Assembly (NCBI RefSeq): GCF_000633455.1
Contig: NZ_AYMG01000038.1
Span: 1 to 64,000 of the forward strand
DNA: 64,000 nucleotides
Origin: Pedobacter jeongneungensis
Lineage (GTDB): Bacteria; Bacteroidota; Bacteroidia; Sphingobacteriales; Sphingobacteriaceae
Direction: 5' to 3'
The notes beneath the pieces are model-generated. The model saw only the letters and a list, made by a program, of their open reading frames with translations, was not told where the DNA came from and made no database searches. Below, in pieces: positions 45,447 through 53,909 of the stretch (the stretch's first letter is position 1; every line of letters begins with the position of its first letter). Both the position numbers and the translations under genes were made by a program.

Positions 45447-46154
45447 ATGATAATGGGTGCAAATAAAAAAACCGCCAGAATAGCTGGTGCGATCTATCTT
45501 ATTGTAGTATTAACAGGTATGTTCAGTCTGGCTTATGTTCCATCTAAACTCATTGCCTGGAATAACCCGGCTCAAACCTATCATAATATCAAAACTTCCG
45601 ATTTGCTTTTCCGGTTGAGCATTTTAAGCAACTTTATCTGTTATACAGCTTTTTTGGCCTTACCGCTTGTTTTATATAAATTACTAAACGAGGTGAATAA
45701 CAACCATGCGAAATTGATGGTCATACTGGTTATGGTGAGTGTATCCATATCCTTTATCAACATACAAAATAAATTGGCGGTACTAAGCCTCATTGGAGAA
45801 GCCGAATACCTGAAAGTATTTAGCCTTAGTCAACTTCAATCGCAGGTTATGTTTTATATCGATAACTATTATAATGGCATGATCATTAACCAAATATTCT
45901 GGGGGCTTTGGCTTTTTCCTTTTGGATATTTGGTTTACCGTTCGGGCTTTTTGCCCAAAATCCTGGGTATTTTCCTTATTCTTGGTTGCTTCGGTTATTT
46001 GTTAAATGTTATTGGCGAAACCGCGATTCCTAATTATGATAAATCAGTAATTTCAAATTATATCACTTTACCCGCAAGCATTGGTGAAATAGGCACCTGC
46101 CTTTGGCTTTTGATAATCGGCATAAAGGAGAAACCGGATTCAAATAAATCATAG
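45447..46154 (+). CDS. DUF4386-family membrane protein
   Basis: A 235-residue protein with about six membrane helices. The start KKTARIAGAIYLIVVLTGMF and the block INQIFWGLWLFPFGYLVYRS are typical of DUF4386 proteins, which have no known biochemical role. It follows the DUF6326 gene by 7 bp; this pairing suggests a shared membrane function. Confidence 0.85.
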   Translation: MIMGANKKTARIAGAIYLIVVLTGMFSLAYVPSKLIAWNNPAQTYHNIKTSDLLFRLSILSNFICYTAFLALPLVLYKLLNEVNNNHAKLMVILVMVSVSISFINIQNKLAVLSLIGEAEYLKVFSLSQLQSQVMFYIDNYYNGMIINQIFWGLWLFPFGYLVYRSGFLPKILGIFLILGCFGYLLNVIGETAIPNYDKSVISNYITLPASIGEIGTCLWLLIIGIKEKPDSNKS

Positions 46155-46228
46155 CATGAGCAATCCTTACACCAAAGCCATAGCACTATGATTTGTGGCA
46201 GGGAGCAATTATGGGAAGTTTGTATAAG

Positions 46229-46591
46229 CTAATAGAGATGGGCAAAATGCAGTAGTACGCCAGAGGGATCATGAACGAAACATACTTCTCCCCAAATCTC
46301 TTTTTTAACGGGTGAGACCTTTACATTTTTATATTTGGACTCCAGTCCAGCCGATTGCAAATTGCTGAAAACCCTGTTCGCATCATCAATGGTGAGAAAA
46401 AGCATCGTATTCTCCAACCACTCTTTATTGTAGTAGTCCTGAAGATAAAAGCCAAGATCTTCTTTTTGAAATAGCGATAGCCATTTCTCTATCAACGTTT
46501 CTTTGAAACCGAGATCGGTGTAAAACGATCTTGAAATATTGTAGTCACTTGCGCCTATAAAAGTTCTCAGGGATTTAATTGATATATCCAT
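46229..46591 (-). CDS. VOC-superfamily protein
   Basis: A 120-residue single-domain protein with the glyoxalase/bleomycin-resistance fold: RTFIGASDYNISRSFYTDLG at the start and GEVCFVHDPSGVLLHFAHL at the end. The metal-binding residues are only partly present, so an enzyme or binding role cannot be told apart. It is divergent from the DUF2975-XRE operon across a 132-bp gap that holds three phased palindromes. Confidence 0.8.
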   Translation of the reverse strand: MDISIKSLRTFIGASDYNISRSFYTDLGFKETLIEKWLSLFQKEDLGFYLQDYYNKEWLENTMLFLTIDDANRVFSNLQSAGLESKYKNVKVSPVKKEIWGEVCFVHDPSGVLLHFAHLY

Positions 46592-46631
46592 ATGCTTGTT
46601 GTTGTATTGCTATAAATCTAAAATATCGAAC

Positions 46632-46686
46632 AGAAATATTTATTCAAAAAAAATAAATATTTATTGTTTATCAATAAATATTTATC
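46632..46686. promoter_or_regulatory. Three operator-like AAATATTTATT sites at exact 21-bp spacing
   Basis: AAATATTTATT begins at 46634 and 46655, and AAATATTTATC at 46676, a constant 21-bp period of two helical turns. Around the middle copy, AATAAATATTTATT (46652-46665) is a perfect palindrome. The array lies between the divergent VOC and DUF2975 starts. The XRE regulator encoded in the DUF2975 operon is the natural candidate to bind it. Confidence 0.6.
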
Positions 46687-46723
46687 TTTATTTGCATAAT
46701 ATTTAGATTAATCCAAAAATGAT

Positions 46724-47269
46724 ATGAAAAATAAAGCAAGTATAAATAACATCATTTCAATCATGAAATTGTTAACCTGGATTGTATTTATTGGTCTTTG
46801 TATCAAGACCGGATCGCTTATCGTTTCTTTTATTGTCAGTCTTACTGAAAGCCGGATCGCTGCCAAAGATCTTTATATGGGATTGGATCTTAGCCAGCTC
46901 CTGGAGCATAGCCCATCGCAGTATGTAACATTGATGCTATTGCTGATCTTCTGCTGGGCGGCAAAAGCTTTCTTATTTTTTATCGCCATAAAGATCTTCC
47001 TGAAAATCAATCTCGATCATCCCTTTAGCGATAGGATGGCGACTTTGATAATCAATATCAGTTTCGTCTCCCTGGTTATCGGAATATTGGCGATAGTGGC
47101 CAGCGCTTACAGCGACGAGTTAATCAGGGAGGGGTTAATGCTTCCAACTTTACAGCCATATCTTGCCGGCGGAGCAGAATTTCTTTTTCTTGCGGGAATT
47201 TTATTTATTATTTCATTAGTCTTTAAAAAAGGAATCCAAATCCAGACTGAAAACGATTTAACTGTATAA
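46724..47269 (+). CDS. DUF2975-family membrane protein
   Basis: A 181-residue protein with four membrane helices and the pattern of DUF2975: IMKLLTWIVFIGLCIKTGSL at the start and LAGGAEFLFLAGILFIISLV near the end. DUF2975 genes are typically paired with a small XRE regulator, as here (4-bp gap). The function is unknown. The upstream phased operator array suggests tight autoregulation. Confidence 0.85.
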   Translation: MKNKASINNIISIMKLLTWIVFIGLCIKTGSLIVSFIVSLTESRIAAKDLYMGLDLSQLLEHSPSQYVTLMLLLIFCWAAKAFLFFIAIKIFLKINLDHPFSDRMATLIINISFVSLVIGILAIVASAYSDELIREGLMLPTLQPYLAGGAEFLFLAGILFIISLVFKKGIQIQTENDLTV

Positions 47270-47273
47270 CCTC

Positions 47274-47483
47274 ATGCCGATTATTATAAACCTCGATGTG
47301 ATGATGGCCAAACGAAAAATGTCGCTTAATGAGCTTGCGCAAAAGGTGGATTTAACACTTGCCAACCTTTCCATATTTAAAACAGGCAAAGCGAAGGCTG
47401 TACGCTTTAGCACCCTGGAATCTATCTGTGAGGCCCTGGACTGCCAGCCGGGGGACTTGCTGGAGTTTAGGAAAGGGCACTAA
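47274..47483 (+). CDS. Small XRE (Cro/CI-type, YozG-like) regulator
   Basis: A 69-residue protein that is almost entirely a helix-turn-helix domain: MAKRKMSLNELAQKVDLTLA, with KAVRFSTLESICEALDCQPG and DLLEF closing the fold, the usual end of YozG/Cro-CI regulators. It follows the DUF2975 gene by 4 bp and forms the well-known DUF2975-HTH pair. It probably represses its own operon through the palindromes at 46632-46686. Confidence 0.88.
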   Translation: MPIIINLDVMMAKRKMSLNELAQKVDLTLANLSIFKTGKAKAVRFSTLESICEALDCQPGDLLEFRKGH

Positions 47484-47752
47484 TTATTTGCTGAATATAT
47501 TCCCCTGAAAATTCATATATATAAAATATTTTTACTGGTTCATTCATAAGCGACTACGATTGGCTTCATTATATTTTATGATTCGTCGCGAATTTACTTA
47601 TCGTTATTCAGTTTTAATGACTAGTTATTTCAGAACAAAACAGCTGAGAGTATCATATTTGTCCAAACGAATTCCGGCTTGATTCAAGTCTATCTACAGT
47701 GATCAGCTATTTTTGAACAGCCATCAAATCCCTAGTCTGCTCTACCAATAAA

Positions 47753-49120
47753 TCACCGATTGCCAGAGATGATTTTATTTAAACCTATGATGTGGGTAGC
47801 TATCCCATCCGCATCATACATTGGCTTACCATATGCCCGGATCCTGTGAGCTGATCCATCACGCCATTTCACTTCATACTCTGCCTGATATATCCCATTG
47901 CACATAATTGCGTCACTTACAGCGTTTTTAATAATCTGTCTGTAATCAGATAACATGGCTTTAAACAGATCCGGATAACTAAAGGGTTCCCCGGAGGAGT
48001 AGCCATAGTTTGCCTTGAATTGGTTATTAGACGTCATTTTTCCGGTAGCCAATTCTACGATAGTGTATCCCATTCCAGTATCCTCGATCGCATTCATCAA
48101 TACGGTATTGGCTTCCAGAGTGATCTGGTTGAGCACAACCTGATTCGTAACATCTGCAAGGATAAACATAATATTCTGGGACTCATCACCCATCCTGCCA
48201 ACAAATTGAAGGGAAAGATCAACATATATATTTTTTGTCCCACCTGAGTGTTGAATTTTAATCTTCGCTCCTTTTTTATGATAGGAATCTGAATCTGCAT
48301 GCAGGAAGCCAATTACATCCGATGCCGCCTGGCCATCAATATGGCTGATCAGTTTATCAAGTGGTATACCAATGGGTGTACTAACCTCTACAAACACATT
48401 TGTTAATGCATCATTTGCCTGCCAAATAACCCTATCATGATAAGAGCATATGCCTATAGCGACCGGGGCATGCTTAAAAAGCAATTCGTAACTATCTAAT
48501 ACCCCCTCCAAGGTACTGTTGGCCTGCGCGATGTGATCATTATAATTGCCGAGTAATTTATAATCGTCGTTAAGGATTTTGTATGCGGCATTGATTTGCC
48601 TAGTATCGTTTGTTAAAGACTCAAATTCATAGTTGATCAGCCGTGATTCAAGCAGTCCAATAACAGTTTCAGCAAGTCGTTTCAGCATCAAACGTTCCCT
48701 TTCCTTAAATCTGATGGCTCGGTTCCCCATTACAGCAATATTACCAAAATTTGAACCGTCCGCCACAATTAAGGGTGCCAATGCGATAAAGTTTATATCG
48801 TGTAAATTATAAAAGAAATCAGCATGCTCACCTAAATTATCAATGACCTTCACCTCACCTTTCGGTATAAACTGACCAATTATGCTGCTACTACGGGGCT
48901 CCGAATTTCTTCCAGGAAGTCCCACGGTAGCTTTATAAAATACTTCGTCTTTACCCGTAAAAGAAATTACAGATATTGGCAGTTCAAAAATTTCAGCGGC
49001 CAAGGCTGCCAGATTATTAAAAGCTATCTCCGCGGGTGTATCCAGAATTTTGTAGCGATTTATCGTCGAGAGTCTGTTATGCTCATTATGTGTAGACAAG
49101 TTTTCAATCATTTTTGTCAT
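47753..49120 (-). CDS. GAF-PAS-PAS sensor protein lacking its kinase domain, probably truncated
   Basis: A 455-residue cytoplasmic protein: a GAF domain about 20-165 (RYKILDTPAEIAFNNLAALA), a linker helix, a PAS about 205-325, and a second PAS about 330-450 ending YQAEYEVKWRDGSAHRIRAY. The frame stops after LNKIISGNR. One base further on, another frame reads DLLVEQTRDLMAVQK, the coiled linker that normally leads into a histidine kinase, and then stops. The kinase domains are absent, so this is most likely a 3'-truncated kinase gene. It could still act as a sensor fragment. Confidence 0.75.
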   Translation of the reverse strand: MTKMIENLSTHNEHNRLSTINRYKILDTPAEIAFNNLAALAAEIFELPISVISFTGKDEVFYKATVGLPGRNSEPRSSSIIGQFIPKGEVKVIDNLGEHADFFYNLHDINFIALAPLIVADGSNFGNIAVMGNRAIRFKERERLMLKRLAETVIGLLESRLINYEFESLTNDTRQINAAYKILNDDYKLLGNYNDHIAQANSTLEGVLDSYELLFKHAPVAIGICSYHDRVIWQANDALTNVFVEVSTPIGIPLDKLISHIDGQAASDVIGFLHADSDSYHKKGAKIKIQHSGGTKNIYVDLSLQFVGRMGDESQNIMFILADVTNQVVLNQITLEANTVLMNAIEDTGMGYTIVELATGKMTSNNQFKANYGYSSGEPFSYPDLFKAMLSDYRQIIKNAVSDAIMCNGIYQAEYEVKWRDGSAHRIRAYGKPMYDADGIATHIIGLNKIISGNR

Positions 49121-49527
49121 TGGTTTGATTAAATGTTTGGCTTGTCTAAGCTACCAATAAGTTAGAAATTTAGTAACAGAAAAATCATTTTCCCTAAAAA
49201 AATCTTGGTATTCAAATGTCATGATCAACCAATCTAAACTTAAAATTCCTATCATAATAAAGAAATGTTTAGCGGAATGCTAAATTCAAATATTTTTTGG
49301 TAATCCAAATTATATTTAAGCTTAAAAAATCTGATAAATGCTGGGGCAACTAAAAAATAAACGGTGATGAAATGGATAAACTGTAGCCATTTGACCCTAT
49401 ATCACCAGAGATTAGCTTTGTTTTAAATTTTTAATTATCTACCTATTAAGAAGTTCGCGGAACATGGACAACGAGTTGCTTTTTAACAATATCGCCCAGC
49501 ACAAATTTTAATTTATTTAATTATTCA
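49121..49527. other. 400-bp AT-rich intergenic stretch
   Basis: This lies between the start of the GAF-PAS gene and the end of the kinase fragment, both on the minus strand. I see no gene, repeat or clear promoter. Confidence 0.4.
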
Positions 49528-50415
49528 TTACAGGCCGGTCTGCAACGGAATTTTGAACCAGAAAATAGATCCTGGGCCAAACTCACTTTTCACTCCTATT
49601 TGCCCGCCATGTTTTTTTATGATATCTGCGCAAATATATAAGCCAAGGCCAAGGCCTTTGGTATCGTCTTCTTTTTTTTCCTCCTGCCAATACCGGTCAA
49701 ACACCTTGTGGAGATTTCCATCTGCAATTCCCTTTCCAAAATCACAGACAGATACTTTAACCTGATTATCTATAATTTCGGTATTGACAATGATCTCTTT
49801 ACTTTCCGGAGCGTATTTTACCGCATTATTGATCAGATTGATAACGACCTGCTCAATCCTTAGTTTGTCTGCCTGGACCTGTATCGGTTCAGAATTGATC
49901 CTGATAGAATCTTTTTTTTCCGGAGACAGGTGCTGGATTGAATTATATAGTATTTCCCTGATATCAAACTTTGTAATATTTAAGGTAATCTTGCCATCTG
50001 AATATCTTCCGATATCCAAAAGATCATTCAGCATCACGTTTATTTTTTCCATGGTCCTATTACACGAATCCAGAAGCTTAACTATTCTGCTATCACCAAT
50101 CTTTGATTTCAACTTATCAATTAGTTGCAGGTTTGCTTTTAACACCGTTATCGGCGTTTTAAGCTCATGGCTAGCAACTGAGAGAAACTCATCCTTTCTA
50201 GCCTGGTATTTTTTTTTATCTGTGATAAGCTGCGTGACCCCAATGATTCTCATTGGCGTTCCCTCCTGGTCATAATAAGGCGTTCCGTTCGCCTGTATCC
50301 ATTGGATGGATTCATCAGGCCATTTGACCTGGTACTCTGCATTATAATTAATGTTCAGTATTGTTGAACAACTGTATACGCTACAAAGTGTTCGTCGATA
50401 GCAAGCATTTGCCAC
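49528..50415 (-). CDS. Histidine kinase with a truncated N-terminal PAS domain
   Basis: The 295-residue frame begins with about 20 residues of no recognisable origin (MANACYRRTLCSVYS) and then enters the second half of a PAS domain (NYNAEYQVKWPDESIQWIQA). The HisKA domain has phospho-acceptor His83 in SVASHELKTPITVLK, and the HATPase domain has LRIEQVVINLINNAVKYAPE, DFGKGIADG and GLGLGLYICADIIKKHGG. All kinase motifs are intact but the sensor is cut. Its PAS half resembles the end of the neighbouring GAF-PAS-PAS protein, so the two are probably broken paralogues. Confidence 0.75.
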   Translation of the reverse strand: MANACYRRTLCSVYSCSTILNINYNAEYQVKWPDESIQWIQANGTPYYDQEGTPMRIIGVTQLITDKKKYQARKDEFLSVASHELKTPITVLKANLQLIDKLKSKIGDSRIVKLLDSCNRTMEKINVMLNDLLDIGRYSDGKITLNITKFDIREILYNSIQHLSPEKKDSIRINSEPIQVQADKLRIEQVVINLINNAVKYAPESKEIIVNTEIIDNQVKVSVCDFGKGIADGNLHKVFDRYWQEEKKEDDTKGLGLGLYICADIIKKHGGQIGVKSEFGPGSIFWFKIPLQTGL

Positions 50416-50509
50416 ACAAAGTTAGATAGAAAAGTTCTTTTTAGCAATCAGAGGTTTTCTCATACAACTTGAGGTTTTAAGCAATTCATTTTAACTAATG
50501 ATGCACCGG

Positions 50510-50573
50510 GTACATCCATGCAATCTAGAATATTATTTACCCATTGACACTTATCTATCAGACAAACCGCTAT
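50510..50573. repeat. Copy B of the repeated upstream element
   Basis: 50514-50573 matches 44853-44913; the identical core TTATCTATCAGACAAACC lies at 50551-50568. It lies 112 bp before the RsbQ-like hydrolase, in the same orientation as copy A relative to its downstream gene. Confidence 0.7.
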
Positions 50574-50684
50574 GAAAGGACAAAATTTATTTTATAAAAT
50601 TTAATATATTTTTACAGGCCTATCTTGAAAACCACTTGATTCGTTTTGTAAATCATTTAGCGACAAAAGAAGTTAATTAAATAA

Positions 50685-51482
50685 ATGAGTGTGTTAAAAA
50701 GAAATAATGTGAGTGTGCAGGGAAGTGGCACATCGCCCATGATGTTTGCCCACGGTTTCGGTTGTGACCAAAACATGTGGCGCCTGGTTGCACCTTCATT
50801 TGAAGAAACCCACAAGGTAATTTTGTTTGACCATGTAGGCGCTGGGCGATCGGATTTGAACGCATATGATACAGAAAAATATAAGGAACTTGATGGATAT
50901 GCAATTGATATTCTGGAAATTATCGGGACCTTAGATTTGAAGGATGTCGTTTTTATAGGGCATTCAGTAAGTGCTATCATGGGCATTCTTGCAGCAACTA
51001 AATCACCAGAATTATTTAAGGCATTGATATTAGTAGCTCCGTCGCCATCATATATTAACGATGATGACTACATTGGAGGTTTCAGCAGCATAGAAATTGA
51101 TGAGCTACTGACCTCCCTGGACATGAACCACATGGGCTGGTCAATGACAATGGCACCGCTCATTATGGCCAACCCGGACCGCGCGGAATTAAGTGAGGAG
51201 CTGGCTGATAGTTTTTGCCGGACCGACCCCGCGATTGCAAGACAATTCGCTAGGGCAACATTTCTAACAGATAGCCGGAGCAATCTGGAAACCTGTCCAA
51301 CGCAATCACTTATTCTCCAATGCTCCAATGATATTATCGCTCCCATTGAAGTTGGTCAGTTTATGCATAAAAAAATGATTGACAGCCAACTGGTAATCCT
51401 TGAGGCAGACGGCCACTGTCCTCATTTAAGTGCCCCAATCGCAACAACTGCTGCGATAAAAGATTTTTTAGAATTCTTATAG
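50685..51482 (+). CDS. RsbQ-like alpha/beta hydrolase
   Basis: A 265-residue cytoplasmic hydrolase of the RsbQ/KAI2-like group. The oxyanion motif is in MMFAHGFGCDQNMWR; the triad is Ser94 (FIGHSVSAIMG), Asp216 (CSNDIIAP) and His244 (ADGHCPH), with spacing close to that of RsbQ. The region RTDPAIARQFARATFLTD is also typical. In Bacillus, RsbQ is required by the PAS domain of the phosphatase RsbP. Here the gene 9 bp downstream encodes a PAS histidine kinase, so the hydrolase probably makes or delivers a ligand for that PAS domain. The ligand is unknown. Confidence 0.88.
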   Translation: MSVLKRNNVSVQGSGTSPMMFAHGFGCDQNMWRLVAPSFEETHKVILFDHVGAGRSDLNAYDTEKYKELDGYAIDILEIIGTLDLKDVVFIGHSVSAIMGILAATKSPELFKALILVAPSPSYINDDDYIGGFSSIEIDELLTSLDMNHMGWSMTMAPLIMANPDRAELSEELADSFCRTDPAIARQFARATFLTDSRSNLETCPTQSLILQCSNDIIAPIEVGQFMHKKMIDSQLVILEADGHCPHLSAPIATTAAIKDFLEFL

Positions 51483-51491
51483 CTTACCCAA

Positions 51492-52610
51492 ATGAAAGAT
51501 TTCACTAGCGCGCATGATCTGGAGGATTTTTTAGCGTCTTCAATTTCCGGTTATATTTCAACTAACCCTCGTGGAAAAATTACCAGTGCAAACAATAAAA
51601 TAAAAGAATGGCTTAACAAGAGCAATGAAGCACTTATTGGTGAGCATATCACTTCAATACTAACTGTAGGAAGCAGGATATTTTATGAAACACACCTTTC
51701 GCCAATGCTTACGCTAAAGGGTTCATTCGAGGAAGTAGCGGTAGAACTAATGCAGGATGGTGGTGGTAAGATGCAAGCTTTAATGAATGGTTACGCCAAA
51801 CAAGATGAAAATGGCCTTCCCTATGTAATATGGTTAACTTTTTATCGAGCAAAAGAGCGTATAGTTTACGAAGATAATTTGCGGAATGCCATCTTAAGCA
51901 CGGAAAACACATTGAAAACTGAAAGGGAAATGGCGATACTAAGAGAACAGTTTATCGCCGTTTTAGGTCACGACCTACGAAATCCTTTGGGAGCAATAAA
52001 GACCGGCGCAGCTTTATTAGGACGGTCAGTACTTTCTGATCGGGATAAATCCATTGTGGGTACAATCGCTAAAAGTACCCAGAGAATGGAGGAACTAATA
52101 GCCAACGTGATGGACTTTGCAAGGGTGAGAATGGGGAGCGGGATCGCCTTATCTAAAGAAAAAGTTTCACTTGACCCCATCATGGAACATATCGTAAATG
52201 AGTTGACCATTTCCTTTCCAGATCGGGGGGTGATTACAGATTTTAATGTTAATGAACCGGTAAATTGTGATCCTAACCGGATGGCACAGATGCTATCTAA
52301 TCTCCTGGCAAACGCAATTACCCATGGGGCAGCAAACCAGCCCATACTGATTAGCTCAAAAATCAATAAAGAAATTTTAGAAGTTAGGTTCAGCAATGGA
52401 GGCTCCCCCATTTCAAATGAAACACTTAGCACTTTATTTGAACCTTTTACAAGGGAAGCAAAAACACCTAGCCAGCAAGGTTTAGGTTTAGGGTTATATA
52501 TTGCATCTCAAATTGCCAAAGCACATGGAGGCGAATTAACGGCAACTTCCGACCTGGAGCAGACTTCCTTTACTTTCCGTATGCCTGTAATGTTTCCTTC
52601 TAATGGATAA
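51492..52610 (+). CDS. PAS-domain sensor histidine kinase partnered with the RsbQ-like hydrolase
   Basis: A soluble 372-residue kinase. The PAS domain (about 10-120) contains SRIFYETHLSPMLTLKGSFE, a motif like that in PAS domains that work with RsbQ-type hydrolases. A coiled linker follows, then HisKA with phospho-acceptor His160 in AVLGHDLRNPLGAIKTGAAL, and HATPase_c with DPNRMAQMLSNLLANAITHG and GLGLGLYIASQIAKAHGG. No membrane helix or receiver is present, and no response regulator gene is adjacent, so the output partner is unknown. The 9-bp spacing indicates one operon with the hydrolase. Confidence 0.88.
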   Translation: MKDFTSAHDLEDFLASSISGYISTNPRGKITSANNKIKEWLNKSNEALIGEHITSILTVGSRIFYETHLSPMLTLKGSFEEVAVELMQDGGGKMQALMNGYAKQDENGLPYVIWLTFYRAKERIVYEDNLRNAILSTENTLKTEREMAILREQFIAVLGHDLRNPLGAIKTGAALLGRSVLSDRDKSIVGTIAKSTQRMEELIANVMDFARVRMGSGIALSKEKVSLDPIMEHIVNELTISFPDRGVITDFNVNEPVNCDPNRMAQMLSNLLANAITHGAANQPILISSKINKEILEVRFSNGGSPISNETLSTLFEPFTREAKTPSQQGLGLGLYIASQIAKAHGGELTATSDLEQTSFTFRMPVMFPSNG

Positions 52611-53066
52611 AGCGGAGTGTCAATGTTCCAACCATTACGAATGCTCTTTGAAAATGACTAAGTCAGATTGGACTGGAATGGATTTATTTGGGTCAGTCTT
52701 TGAGATACCATCAAGATCAGATGTTAAAAAACGTGTGTAGAGTTTGGAATGAGAATCAGTGCACACTTTTCTCAAATTCCCACTTTGGCCGATTAATGAT
52801 TATAATGATGACGTAGCCTGAAAAGGTTATTGATGTGTAAAATTCATTTTTCACTTACTTTTCCAGACAAATTTTGTCTTGGATAAAAATTGAAGGATTA
52901 GTATTATCAGTACTTTTCTTTAAGATAATTAAGAACATGCTAGCAACCACAGGTTTAATCCCACATTTTCAGGATGATTGATGAAATAGTGAGATGATCA
53001 GGCACAAGAGTTTACAGGAAAATATGAATCTCGCTTTAATAGAAAAACTCCTGTGCCTGCAGATCA
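52611..53066. other. 450-bp region without a gene
   Basis: This is convergent space between the PAS kinase and the astacin gene. I see no open frame of note; it contains the inverted repeat at 52999-53059. Confidence 0.4.
52999..53059 (-). terminator. Inverted repeat after the astacin gene
   Basis: CAGGCACAAGAGTTT at 52999-53013 pairs with AAACTCCTGTGCCTG at 53045-53059 at 14 of 15 positions, with a 31-base loop. It lies 8 bp beyond the astacin stop codon. No strong T-run follows, so its role as terminator is tentative. Confidence 0.45.
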
Positions 53067-53909
53067 TTAAATACCGTAAATAGTTTTCACCCAACTGGCA
53101 TCTTTTGTGGACGGTGATTTTGTTCCACTCCAGGAATTATCGATCCAGGTGGAACCATCCAGGCGTGTCGTGGTTGGAAGACTACTATTTATCGCGCCAT
53201 ATCCATTGTATGATCCATAAAGCATAATAGAACTGATGTCAAAAGTCGTCCCGCCATAATTCATTCCTGTGAGTTCATTATATCCTGATTGCGCTGATGT
53301 AGTTATATTATCCCATTTTACAGCGATGTAAGAATCGCGATCTGCACGAAGCTGCTCATGGTGTAAGCCGATGGCATGCCCCAGTTCATGAACGACAATG
53401 CCTTTTGCTTCTGGATTTGAAAGATTCATAGTGGCCCCGCTTACGTAGCCTACAGTGCAATTGTTCGCGCTTCCCGGCTGTATAGTCAGATAATAGCCCG
53501 AAGTTACAGCCTCAAAGATAATTCCGGATTTTGCGGTCCAATCTGCCATGGCGGTTAAGATGGTGTTTGTCTGAGCAGTGGTGAATCCAGAGGCAAATCT
53601 ATATGAGACTTTGTGGTTTGGCCACTTGTATGCTCCTGCCGGGCCGTGTCCCTCGGTTGTAACTTCCGGGAGTTTTGTGGTAATCTGTTCATCCGGAATA
53701 ACCATATCGCCATTAAAAATATTTCTACCGTCAATCCGCTCGTAACTGATTAACGAACCCATGTAATAGCCCTGTCTCAATTCCACATTTTTTCCAGCAG
53801 GGTTTTGTTGCGCTGAAACTGATTGCGCATCGTTGTCTGTTTTCTTGCAACCCTGTGAGAACAATAGCAATCCCATAAAAGTTAGCATAATTAAATTTGT
53901 CTTTTTCAT
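53067..53909 (-). CDS. Astacin-like (M12) zinc metalloprotease, lipoprotein
   Basis: A 280-residue exported protease. The signal ends in a lipobox-like LLFSQGC. The astacin zinc motif is in VHELGHAIGLHHEQLRADRD near residue 173 (HExxHxxGxxHEQxRxDRD, complete), and the Met-turn with the Tyr ligand is in SSIMLYGSYNGYG. The N-terminal part includes a pro-like region and WPNHKVSYRFASGF, the usual start of the catalytic domain. It resembles flavastacin-type enzymes of Bacteroidota. No partner gene is adjacent. Confidence 0.9.
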   Translation of the reverse strand: MKKTNLIMLTFMGLLLFSQGCKKTDNDAQSVSAQQNPAGKNVELRQGYYMGSLISYERIDGRNIFNGDMVIPDEQITTKLPEVTTEGHGPAGAYKWPNHKVSYRFASGFTTAQTNTILTAMADWTAKSGIIFEAVTSGYYLTIQPGSANNCTVGYVSGATMNLSNPEAKGIVVHELGHAIGLHHEQLRADRDSYIAVKWDNITTSAQSGYNELTGMNYGGTTFDISSIMLYGSYNGYGAINSSLPTTTRLDGSTWIDNSWSGTKSPSTKDASWVKTIYGI

